The notes beneath the pieces were generated by a model. The model saw nothing but the letters and a program-made list of their open reading frames with translations, made no database searches and had not been told where the DNA came from. From Carposina sasakii (Eukaryota; Arthropoda; Insecta; Lepidoptera; Carposinidae), in assembly GCA_014607495.2 (NCBI GenBank), contig CP053171.1:2170001-2234000 (forward strand): DNA of 64,000 nucleotides. Direction: 5' to 3'. Shown here piece after piece: positions 51,981 to 62,700 of this stretch. Within the stretch, counting starts at the first letter, position 1, and every line of letters starts with the position of its first letter. The position numbers and the translations under genes are program-made.

Positions 51981-52044
51981 CCCCGTTCTCTTCAGCCGAG
52001 TAGCGCGCAGCGGCGGTGCCTTGCGCGTTGCTAACTGGTTTTGC
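51900..52044 (+). promoter_or_regulatory. Possible promoter / noncoding first exon of small gene
   Basis: GC-rich, CpG-containing island in an AT-rich area with GTAGGCGCCCCG, GAGTAGCGCGCAGCGGCGG, and a potential donor TTTTGCG|GGTAAATTG near 52044. The first-exon role is inferred from the acceptor 160 bases later. Confidence 0.4.
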
Positions 52045-52202
52045 GGGTAAATTGTATTGAAAAGTTAATTGTAAACGTTATTTATGTTGTTTTTTATTTG
52101 TATAACACTAATTCGAATTTATATTGTATCTATAAACAATACATTTCTCGTGTTGTATGTTCAATATTTCGAGATACAAAAATACATCGTTATTATTTGC
52201 AG

Positions 52203-52382
52203 ATGGCGGCTAGGGATCCCTATGTAGAGCAACAAAAAAACTCCAAGACTTGTTTGATGAGGCTTTTACTCATGGGTGAAGTGAACCCTTATGCTGATGA
52301 TGGGGAGTTCGAAAATGACCAATATTGTGTGCCTATAGACCTACTGTGGTATTACCGATATATATTTTACTATGTGTTATGA
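52203..52382 (+). CDS. Small uncharacterised ORF (59 aa)
   Basis: The ATG follows directly after TTATTTGCAG. The protein starts MAARDPYVEQQKNSKTCLMR, continues LLLMGEVNPYADDGEF and ends in an aromatic stretch (WYYRYIFYYVL). I do not recognise it. AATAAAG at 52408-52413 could be the poly(A) signal, which would make a compact two-exon transcript. The last residues might instead be intron read-through after a missed donor. Coding status is uncertain. Confidence 0.4.
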   Translation: MAARDPYVEQQKNSKTCLMRLLLMGEVNPYADDGEFENDQYCVPIDLLWYYRYIFYYVL

Positions 52383-52814
52383 CATTACGTCTATATGCAA
52401 TGTGTGAAATAAAGTAGTGACAAAGCAGTAACAAACGGTACAGTAGTAGTGTCCATCAACGTGTTAAAAAAAGGGGTATAGTTACGGGGACACTATTCGT
52501 AAAATTTGACTCGATTTGTAATCGCATTGTGTCGTGTGGATTGAAAAATCAGATTGAAGGGTTTTCTTTAGGACAATCGTGCTTTCAGAGCAAAAGCGAA
52601 CGGTCTGCACCTACGCTAAATATCGCCTTATTAAATACATAATTAACATTAAATTGACATATTTAATTGATACATTTTTTTGGTACTTTATTTACTCCTT
52701 ACAGTAATTTAATTTACAATACTCTTCAACTTCATTATAGCACACTATGATACGAATAGAAATAGCTCTAGTTACAAAACTAAAACGAGGAGCATTAATT
52801 ATTATACCAACATG

Positions 52815-53430
52815 CAGGGTGTAACGAAAGGGGCATTTTAAGCGAAATACTATGAAAATAGTCTACTACATACAGGGTGTAAAAAGACAACGTTGTTATT
52901 TTAATACCTCGTATTCTTTGTAACGTAACGATCATTTTTTTCTATGGAACCAACCCTGGGAAACGAAAAATATATTTTTTTAAACCTCTTTTTATTGCAA
53001 GCAATGTATTCGATTGACAAATGTACCTACAAAACTAACATTTTTTAATATTAATATGGTGTCTTTAAAAAAAATGTTTGTTAACTGTTTCCAGATGGAT
53101 TTATTTTAAAAAAATGCTGATATTCATGTAACTTTGGACCTCAATATCTTGGAAACCCGTGGTTATCCAGGGGTGCTTTCATAGAAAAAAATGATCGTGA
53201 TGTTACAAAGAATACGAGGTATTAAAAGAACAAAGTTATCTTTTTACACCCAGTATAAAGATGACTTGAAATCACATGTTTACTTTTTATGATTATATGG
53301 ACATTCCTGACTTGTATATGAATTCCCTATATTAGTTGAAATAATAAACATGTGATTTCGAGTCACAAATGTAGATAGATTCTATATGTTGGCCTATTTT
53401 CATAGCATAACATACTTTTATTACACCTTG
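52815..53430. mobile_element. Outer CAGGGTGTAAC MITE, split by a second MITE
   Basis: Left end CAGGGTGTAACGAAAGGGGC, right end ATACTTTTATTACACCTTG then TA. The flanking segments AAGCGAAATACTATGAAAAT and TATTTTCATAGCATAAC are inverted. The middle is the element at 52873-53253. Confidence 0.7.
52873..53253. mobile_element. Inner CAGGGTGT MITE nested in the outer one
   Basis: About 50-bp imperfect inverted repeats: CAGGGTGTAAAAAGACAACG ... AATACCTCGTATTCTTTGTA at left, TACAAAGAATACGAGGTATT ... CTTTTTACACCCAG at right, with TA on both sides. Confidence 0.75.
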
Positions 53431-53469
53431 TATAGTATTAAATAATAGTAGAATCTTGGTGTTAAGTAG

Positions 53470-53745
53470 GTAATTTACATACATACATATAATCACACCT
53501 TTATCCCTTACGGGGTTGGCAGAGCACCAAGGGCCGATAGAACCACATGGTGCCACTTCTGACCAATTTTGAGGGTATAGTTGAGATGTACAAGTTCGGT
53601 TAGTTAGTAGTGACAGGTGGTCAGCCCATCGCCTACAAAACACCAAGACCCTCTTGTTCATCTACTGACTTGTACAGTATGCCCGGGAAGAGAAATAGCT
53701 GTAATACGTTTTTTTTACTCCCAGAGCAGCAAAGAAGATAATATA
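53470..53745 (-). repeat. 3' end of dispersed LINE-like repeat, copy 2
   Basis: Reverse of 3335-3616: CCTTACGGGG, CAGGTGGTCAGCCCATCGCC, TACAGTATGCCCGGGAAGAG. The ATACATACATAT end lies at 53478. Confidence 0.7.
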
Positions 53746-53930
53746 TAGTAGGTAATTTAGATGAAATAATATATTTAATACATGTTAAATCCTACATATA
53801 CCTAAGCTCAAAGCAATTTATTTACAGATAGGTATTGTGTTAATAACGATAGGAATATAAGTACATAGATAATATAGCCTATTTACATACATTATAATAA
53901 CCCAGTTATTATAGTATAGTTGGGTGATAG

Positions 53931-54262
53931 CCCGGTGGTTAAGACGTGCACCTTCCAAGCGGGACGCGAAAGTTCGATCCCAGTCACGGGCCTGTACTAA
54001 TTAATTTATTTCATGTACAGATTTTAATGTTTTAAAATTGTCACTTAGCTCGTGCCTCGGAAAGCACGTAAAACTGTTTGTCTTACGCCTGATCTCTCTC
54101 CGGTCATGTCGGCTTTCCGTCCCATCGGACTATGAGAGTAACGGAATAGAGAGTGCATCTGTGTTTGCGCACACATTTGTGCACTATAATATCTCCTGCG
54201 TACCTGGCCAATCTCCGTAGAGATTGGTCGCCTCGCCCGAAATACGGTCGGAGATCATCATC
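53931..54262 (+). mobile_element. tRNA-derived SINE, full-length copy
   Basis: A box GATAGCCCGGTGGTTAAGAC, B box AGTTCGATCCCAGTCACGGG, body CCTCGGAAAGCACGTAAAAC to TAGAGATTGGTCGCC, tail ATCATCATCAT. It has about 40 extra bases near 54010-54050 compared with 1668-1967. Confidence 0.85.
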
Positions 54263-54333
54263 ATAATAAATAACTTAAGAGCAAATCATCAATCTAAAAA
54301 AAATTCTATTTGTCTAATCACGATATTTTTATA

Positions 54334-54453
54334 CAGGGTATAACAAGGGTATTATTAAAAACTTACTTATGCACAAAATTTATTCTTTCTCTTGCGCATA
54401 GATTGTTTATTTTTATAGCATTTCGCTTCACACACTCCTTTTGTTACACCCTG
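54334..54453. mobile_element. Short CAGGGTRT MITE
   Basis: Ends CAGGGTATAACAAGGGTATT and CTCCTTTTGTTACACCCTG. TA precedes it; TG follows. 120 bp, non-coding. Confidence 0.65.
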
Positions 54454-54482
54454 TGTAAGCTATTAAAATATATTATTAATAA

Positions 54483-54709
54483 CTAGTGGACGCTCGCGAC
54501 TTCGTCCGCGTGGATTGCAGAAAAAACAAAATGTCGAAATTATCCGGGAAAAAATATTTTCCTGGAATAAAAAGTAGCCTAAAATCCAGGGTGTCAGCTA
54601 ACTCCATGCCAAATTTTATTAAAATCGCTCCAGCCGTTTTTACGTGAAAGAGTAACAAACATCCATCCATCCATACTCACAAACTTTCGCGTTTATAATA
54701 TTAGTAGGA
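54483..54709 (-). mobile_element. Helitron-like element, complete ends
   Basis: The minus strand starts TCCTACTAATATTATAAACG and ends GTCGCGAGCGTCCACTAG, the TC...CTAG form. Internal CCATCCATCCATA and GCTCCAGCCGTTTTTACG segments. 227 bp. Confidence 0.75.
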
Positions 54710-55265
54710 TAATCTTATGATAATAAACATGGCTGTGGGATCTGGTTTTTGATTCTGCAGTTCTGGTTACCTCATATTGTGTATGTGTGTATGATACCCA
54801 TGAGAAATGTCCTTATACAAAAGTTGTTTAGGGCATGCATACCTACTTAATATTAATACATAAATTTTTCTAGCCTTTATTGTGTAAATAAAAATAAATA
54901 CATTAACAAAATTTAAATTCCCCTTAGGTACCTAACGTACTGCCGCTTTGTTTAGTAAAATTTCAAAGTACTTAATAAGTACAAAGTAAAGTACAAGAAT
55001 ATAATTTACGCTTAAGAAAAAGTAACGTCTCAGGCCCACTTGTAGAAAATGTGCATACTTACTTACTTAGATTTATTAAATAAGGTCTATCACACTATAT
55101 ATCTCTATAACACGACGTCTTTTTCTATTTATATAAGAAGAAGCAAGACGACATGTGTGCTGATTCGCGATTTAAAATTAAATCTAGATTATGTATTTGC
55201 TGCAAGTGGGCTTATATATGGGTCAGATATATTTGTCCATTAAAAAAAAGAACTTAACTTAAGTT
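54710..55265. other. Intergenic, nothing recognised
   Basis: A family B trace (AAACATGGCTGTGGGATCTG) near 54726. No gene. Confidence 0.35.
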
Positions 55266-55274
55266 AGAGTAAAC

Positions 55275-55535
55275 GGCCGCCTCATTACGGTAAATAACAA
55301 AAATTGTACAATAGCTAGTTGATCGCTTATACAATTCGTTTTACGTAATAGTAATCGCAAAGAAATTAACCGTTGCAACGGGAAAATTGTACAATTTTAG
55401 TTACCGACTTATTACGTTACCTAACAACAATTGTACAATAGGTAGTTGATAGCTCTATACTATTTACATTACATATCAGTAATCGTAAAGAAATTTTCCG
55501 TTGCAACGGGAAAATTGTACAATTTTCGTTATGAC
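55275..55535. repeat. Two tandem units of about 130 bp built on AATTGTACAAT
   Basis: Each unit has ACAATTGTACAATAGSTAGTTGAT near its start and CCGTTGCAACGGGAAAATTG then TACAATTTT near its end. The two units follow directly. Within each, TTGTACAA palindromes open and close the unit; CCGTTGCAACGG is itself palindromic. Confidence 0.75.
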
Positions 55536-56880
55536 AAGACCCGAATTAATTAAAGGTCAGATAGCCATCTGAAAGATTAATTTGCTGTCACTCTCTAAAA
55601 CTCAATGAACTTAGAGACAGCTAATATAGAAATAAAAAGTCAACCCATAGGACAGGAGTAATGATATATCGTGGTTATATTGGTGACCATATCATGAAAT
55701 GACATTGTCATGTGTGTCTGGTCATGAGTCATGACTAACATTTTCATGTAAAGTCATTCTATTAGTCACAATCACAAGAGATACGAATCTTTGACGATTT
55801 TCACTTTGTGCCCCTATGGGAAAAGATGGGAACAGTTCGATCTGTTCCCCTGTCTCCACACAAATTGGGAGGCCGATTATACGTTTCCCAATTTGTCCCT
55901 CCAAACAGATAACAGATTGGAAATATCTAAACTGTTCGAATTTTCTGGTGTCCCAGCTTGATATTGAGAATCTAAAGGTTTGAGGTATTTAGTTTTATTA
56001 TGGAAAACAAAAGTGAGGTATAAACGAAGTATTTACTTAAATTATGTATGTAAGTAAGTGCTGTTTGTGAGGCACTCAGAAATGTATTTACCTACTCTAG
56101 ACAAATTACGTAAGATCAGTAGGTCTCTAGTAGGTAACCTACCTTCCTGTAACTAATAATAAATTAACTTACAGCTTGGTAAGGCCTGAAATGGAAGAAA
56201 ACAATTTGGCCTCACATAACATGGAGCCGCCCACTATTTTTTTTCTCGACTTGTAACTCGCTAACCATACGGTACGGCACTATTCGTAGCATTTTCTACG
56301 ACAGCTACGGACTACGAATGCTACGAACGCGTAGTTCCTATAAGGCGTAGTACGCGTAGTCAATGTTCTATAAAATGTTTCTATTGGAATTATTAATTGA
56401 TTATTATTAAAACATTGCTACTTTTAAAATTATTCCATTGTTTGGTCTAACTAACAAAGTTAGAAGTAAGAAAAAGGAAGAACCATCGTCATTTTACTAA
56501 TATTTCTTTGCTTGCCTAGACTGCTACTGAACAAATAAAAACATGACGTATGATATTTTACTAATAACCTATTCAGAATTGGATAAAAATCTACCTATTG
56601 ATATTCGTCTAGATAATAATCTTTTGATAGTAAAATATTATACTTTCCTTCTACAGATAATAAGTACCTAATTCGTCATATATCGATGTTTTTTCTTTGG
56701 TTTATTTTTTAATTAGTCTGTTCTTGATATTCCGGTAAAAAGAAATACTTTCGCATCATTACCGACTGATATTTGACCTATAGTAATGTTAAAATAAGCA
56801 ATGTAAACTAAATTAAAATTAAAATTGTTTTAATATATATTAACATTATTACTGTTCAAGTGATCACTGATCTAAACACT
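55536..56880. other. Intergenic, nothing recognised
   Basis: 55660-55715 (TATATCGTGGTTATAT, ACCATATCATGAAATGAC) resembles the end of the palindrome-rich element at 41646. 55800-55925 has an inverted pair GGGAACAG / CTGTTCCC. 56275-56350 is rich in CTACGAATG / CGTAGT repeats. No gene. Confidence 0.35.
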
Positions 56881-56883
56881 ATA

Positions 56884-57257
56884 CAGGATGTTTTTTCGTT
56901 GCCACCCTTAACGAAGGGTACGCACTCTGTACATCAAATAAAGTAAGTTTATGCCAAAAAAATGCTGGGAAACGATGTATTTTTTTTTATTTTTTATTTA
57001 CTTGATCGGGTGAAATTTATAGTGTCCAGTATTTATGCTAGTTTTTTCATAGACAGATATTAATTATTTCTCGTGAAAAAAATCTTGTTACACGCGTCAA
57101 TGTGTGTTTATGCAGAAAAACGCAGTCTATTTACTCAACTTTGGACCCTAATATTTTGGAAACCAGACACTTCCCAGGTATGCTTCCATGGAGAAAAATT
57201 ATCGTGATGACGAGATTCCGTAGTTTTCGGGAACGTTGACGATCAAAAATCACCCTG
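56884..57257 (+). mobile_element. TA-flanked CAGG-type DNA element, copy B
   Basis: TA|CAGGATGTTTTTTCG to AAAATCACCCTG|TA. Matches 1162-1546 along its length. Non-coding. Confidence 0.75.
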
Positions 57258-57818
57258 TATAGATGTTACAGATTATTAACGGAGAATGCTAGCTACTAGG
57301 TAGGTATTTCTACCACATAAAAAATCATCGCATCATGTGAAAAAACAGAAGATTATAAAATGTACACTACATGAGAATTAATCTATAGTACCCAACTGTG
57401 AGTAAAACTCAGTTTAAACTAATAACATAAAGAGCTAATTAAATAATTAACTATTAAGTAAGTATGTATCTATTATTTTTGACGATTCAACTCATTGATA
57501 TAAAAATATTATACGTGTACCGTATACGTGCATAAGAACATTTTGTGCGTTACTATTTCGTCTTTGATCAGTTAAATAATAATTATAATATAAATAACTC
57601 CCGTATTTATCAAGAAGAACCTAAAAAACTAAATTATTAAGTAGTTACTTAGTTATGTCGTTACTACCTATAGATACTACAATTATTCTTCTTACGTCAA
57701 TTGTTGACTTTTTAGTATGAAAAGTCAACAAAATAGCAGTATGAAAATCGCAACTTGAACAATTTCTTGCGCTTAAGTTATTTACTTTTTCCTCTTTATA
57801 GATACTGATGGTATAGTC

Positions 57819-58212
57819 CTGGGGTGGGCAAACTTTTTTCATCGCGGGCGGGTAAATAAAAAAAAATTTGTCGCGGGCCAGAAAATTAAAAAAAATATTG
57901 CCGCGGGCCGGTTAATTAAAAACACTTGGGGCAAGGCTACTAAGCGTAAAGTTTAAAAAACATTGTTTTTTAGAAACTTAAATGATTTTATTTTAATACT
58001 TTTTCACATAAAAAAATTGTCACCTTAGCAGTATTGTGATAAAAAATACGAGATTTAAATGTTTTAAGTCTAGATAAAATATTTTAAGGTCTATAAATAT
58101 AATACAGTTTGAATTTTTGATATTAAAATTTTTCTGAAAAACGTTCGGCGGGCCGGATTAAAACCTCATACGGGCCGGATCCGGCACGCGGGCCGTAGTT
58201 TGCCCATCCCTG
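57819..58212. mobile_element. hAT-type MITE with 8-bp duplication
   Basis: Ends CTGGGGTGGGCAAACTTTTT and TAGTTTGCCCATCCCTG. A perfect 8-bp GTATAGTC flanks it (57811-57818, 58213-58220). The subterminal parts are rich in GCGGGCCGG, a look shared with widespread animal hAT elements. No ORF. Confidence 0.85.
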
Positions 58213-58220
58213 GTATAGTC

Positions 58221-58802
58221 TGTAGATACTGCTTGCATTTAAAAAAAGTCTTAGAAATATTAATAGCGATATTCGTAACTAGACTCTGAAAAGATAGTCG
58301 ACTAATTTCAATATCGTGTAGTGTTGTTCCTGTCACACTTTAAACATATAACTGTATGTACTTAGATACATATAGGTATAGTTTGTCTAATATCGATGCT
58401 TTTTCCCGAATTCATAAGACGTTGGCTTTTAAAGTTATCATATAACTTATAAAATTATTTAATAGGCCGTACGAATACATTGCTATTATAATAATAATAC
58501 TATCTAATCGAAGTTTAACATGAACAAGAATTTAGCTAAGTATTTAATTTTATATTAGTTATTGAATCATTATTGTAGTAAGTAAAGCATTGTCTAAATA
58601 TTATGAAAACGTCTAACAGATTAATCGTTTAACTATATACTTATTTACATTTATTTTTACTCCCACGATAAAAATAAAATAGCTATATTCCAATATGTAT
58701 TTCATTATAAATTTTCTAAACGCCTGAATTTACGAGTATCACACTTCTTTTACCGTATAGACATTAGCTGTAATTTAAATTAGGCTCACACTAGCGTCTT
58801 AA
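58221..58802. other. Intergenic, nothing recognised
   Basis: AT-rich, no gene or repeat boundary. Confidence 0.35.
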
Positions 58803-59103
58803 AGGCCGGGACTCCACCAAAGCGGAGACGAGACGAGCGGAGAGGAGATGTTTTTTAAACAACCAATAGAATTGCGTTATTGATACATCTCCTCTCCGCT
58901 CAGCTTCAGTGGAGATCGCTGTGCGGAGATGTGGAATATTTGTACGGCGCGATGGAAGCGGAGATGTGAGCTGTACGCGGACGACACACTGGCACACTCG
59001 CAAGGCTAGCCCGGCACAGCTTCGGTAGATTCACCCGAGCTGAAAAACATCTTTTCTCGCACAGCACACCGCACACATCTCCGCTTTGGTGGAGTCCCGG
59101 CCT
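58803..59103. mobile_element. TIR MITE with 26-bp near-perfect ends
   Basis: AGGCCGGGACTCCACCAAAG then CGGAGA at left, exact complement TCTCCG then CTTTGGTGGAGTCCCGGCCT at right. The interior repeats GAGGAGATG / CATCTCCTCTCCGC in both orientations. Target duplication not resolved. 301 bp. Confidence 0.8.
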
Positions 59104-59772
59104 AAGACGTTCAAACTACCGGAGTGTCTCTAGCCGAGAGTCAGTGACGTTAGCATAAAGCCTGGAGTAAAGTTTTTGTAGTCATCCGACTCTGAATATC
59201 AGCCTAAAGGTCCATTTATATTAGTGCAAAGTCGAAGCGCGTCTTAGCGTTAAAACATACAAACTAAGCGTTGGTCAAGCGCGAATGCGGGCGTCTTTTT
59301 AAATCTGAAAAGTAATTATATGTTACGTGCGGTTACGCGCTGAATTTTTTATGTTAAGTTTTTACGCTTTGACTCTGCGCTAATAGGAACTGACTCTAAG
59401 TGAAACTTCAAGGCATATTATAGTATAAACATATTGCAAAAACAGAGACGCTACTTTAGAGCCTATAACTGCCACATAAACCTACAATTCTACCAGAGAT
59501 GTAGGTACGAAATGTGTCGCGAGGATGTCCAGATGTTCTGTGAGATGTAGTGTATGTATGTGGGGGTTTCCACCAAAGCTGTGCGAGGAAAATGTGTCGA
59601 TGAAAGGTACAGTATGTCGCAAACCACGCAATATATTCCTCTCACATATCTCTGGCTGGTTTTGTACGTAACCATGATCTTAGACACTTCCGCAGGCCCG
59701 ATCGTAGTGAAAGTCATTGGGCCTATGTTAAGCAGTCTTACAGCTAAAAAAAGCAGCCTCAGATTGTATAGC

Positions 59773-62700
59773 TTAATATATAGACAGGCAATCAGGTGGG
59801 TTGTTATCTCCGAAGACGTTCAGCTCGTACAGACTTGCCAGGGTTATGAACAACAGGTACCACACCATCAGGACCGCGCCGTACTTGCGGTCCAGCTTCC
59901 AGCCGTTAGCGTGGGTCGCCACCACGAGGAACACCACGGTCGAGAAGAGAGACAGCGTGGAGTAGATCAGACCTGGTGGATAATTTAATTGGTAAATGAT
60001 TTGATCTGTACTATGTATGTATTTATACCTGCACAGTGTGGTGACTATGGGCAAAGGCCCCTTATGGCAGTAGTCTTGTGCCGTGCCCTGGAGGAGGCCT
60101 ATGTCCAGTAGTGGACTGCAATAGGTGATGATGTATGTATTTCTGTGCTGATCTCGGGTTTCACAACACAACCTACTTCAGCTGCATCTCCTTCCGTGCA
60201 AGTCGTTAGAGTCGACTAAGGACTCGGGGGCGTTCTCTCAGGCGATAAGCTGGCAACTTGTCCCTGACTATTTACATCTAGCCCCGCTATGTTAAACATG
60301 GCTGTAGGACCTCTTTTGGGATTCTGCTATTTATATTAGAACTAGTAGTGGTACACCCCTGTTTAGCCGCATGTTATGTTTGCTACGAGTACATTCTGCA
60401 TGTCTGCTTGCATGCTGTATGCTTGCGGACATGTTGCATAGTTGATTAATACTAAAAAGTTGTTATGTGAAAAAGTATTGTGGGTTCCGATACATATTTT
60501 AACATGTTTTTACGAATAGTTTCATCGATAACTGAATACTTTTATGAAATGTAAATTCGATATACCGTTTTTCTGGTAATCAAAACAACTTTAAAATGTT
60601 TATTAAGAAACGTTTTTCGATGATGTGAAACAGCGATTTATTTTATTTTATTGCGATGATTAACTTTTCGATGAATAAAAAAATATATATATTAAAAATC
60701 GTGGAATATTTTTCGGTAAAATGAAATTCGATATAATAAAAATCTGTATTGTAATAGACACCCAAGATTCACACCAACCTTTGCTAATGACATTGACATG
60801 GCTGCCCGGCTGGATGATGGCCGTCTGGATGAACCAGGGCAGGCCGAGGCAGACCAGGATGTCGAACACGTTGGATCCCACCGCGTTCGAGACCGCCATG
60901 TCGCCGTAACTGATGGGAGACAGGTGAAGTCAGACAATTCTAGTTATTATAACATAGTATAAAACTTGCCTCGCTGTCTGTCTGTCATTATGTATGCTTA
61001 GATCTTTTAAACTACGCAGCGGATTTTGATGCGCTATTCTTAATTTACTTACAGAGTGATTCAAGAGGAAGGTTTAAATTATTACATAGTAACAGCATTG
61101 CACTCGTGCGAAGCCCAGTCGCTAGTTAACCTATAAATGGTAGGTTCATAGGTACCCATCATGGGGTACCGAAGTACATAGTTACTTTAGAAGTGCCATA
61201 ATTTTACTGCTAGTCTAGTTTGATTGGTCGTTCACCACACTTAGCCTCGAGTTTTGAACAGCTGTACGTATTTTTTACCTTACCTGCCTGCGCCAAGCAA
61301 ACCAGACTTTCCCAAAAGGTTAGCAGCCTTCCAGTAGCTTTTGAGAATCTCCCATTATAATGCTAGCTCCCATTGACTAAGTTCCTAAATGGTCTCCTAT
61401 AAGAGTTCCTTTGACTGACATTTCCTACGCACCCTTCTTTGATGACCGCTAATGACGACAAAGCGTCAGGCACCGACACGCCGGCCGCCACGAACGTCAG
61501 GCCCATCACCGTGTCCGGGATGCCCAGGGTGTAGCCTGCGGAAAGGTGGGTTAGGTGATTCTTAGGGTTTTGACAACCGATCGGTGTAGACCGATAGGTC
61601 CTGGGTTCGAATCCCGGTAGATGCAAAGATGAATATCGATGTTTGTTTCTCCGTCATGGATGTTTCTACACTTATCTAAGCCAACCGAGAGGGTTATCCT
61701 TCCAAATAAGATCGCAAAAAGATTTCTTAAATTCTTGTCGCAAGTCGTAAGAGTCAACTAAGGACCTGTGCACTTCCGCATTCTCTCAGGCGAAAAGCTA
61801 GCAGCTTATCGTTGATCATTAATTATATCTGTTACTGCTATGCATATTATATGAGGCATACAATACAACCAACAAGTAATACTAACATATAGGTACTTAA
61901 TTTATACTAACACCATATGGATCTGTAGTTGTCCGAATTTTTTTTTTTTTAATTTTTATCTCCAGAGGTTTCAATGACGATTGGTCTATTTACCTATAAT
62001 GGTGATCATCCACACCATGAAGTACGAGTAGAAGGAGATCCACAGCATGGAGATGAGGAAGGTGACGGGGTACCAGCGGCCGCGGCAGTCGGGCATGGTG
62101 TGTCGGCACGCCCAGTGCACCGGGAACGCGACGTACCAGCACGCTAACTGCAATTTGTCTGGGGAAGTAGGGTAAGGTTATGCCTACGTCTTCTATCTGC
62201 CCTAATCCTATTCGAAACTCATAAGTAATACTAGTTTTATTGTAGGTTTAAGGCCAAGTTCGTGTGGTGTCGGCAGAGGAGAATAACACCACCCTATGTC
62301 CGTGGGTATCGTAAGAGGGCCTCCTGTGTTCACAGCATAGTAAGAAAATCACACTGCGGTCACCGACCCGCCTGCCTAGCGTAGTGACTATGGCCAAAAA
62401 CCCTCCTATGGCAGTACCCTTGTGGTGTGCCCTGGGAGAAGCCTACGGTCTAGTAGACTGTAATAAGCTTATGTGTAAACTGTGCCTCTATAAGAACTTT
62501 GCATTATGATTTTTTTTTTGTAATAGCGGCCATCGATCCAACATCGATAAAAATGTTTCTGAGTTATACAAATAAAAGATTACAGTTACAAAATAAGGCA
62601 TCAAGAGGTAAGTTAGAAGTTGCTAAACTCAGAACCTTAGATAATATTAAAAAAATGAATAATAATAGGTACTTACTGGCTCCAATAGGTTTTACTAGCG

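Noticed and set aside
59554..59988. 144-aa plus-strand ORF
   Set aside because: Mostly the antisense of the last exchanger exon.
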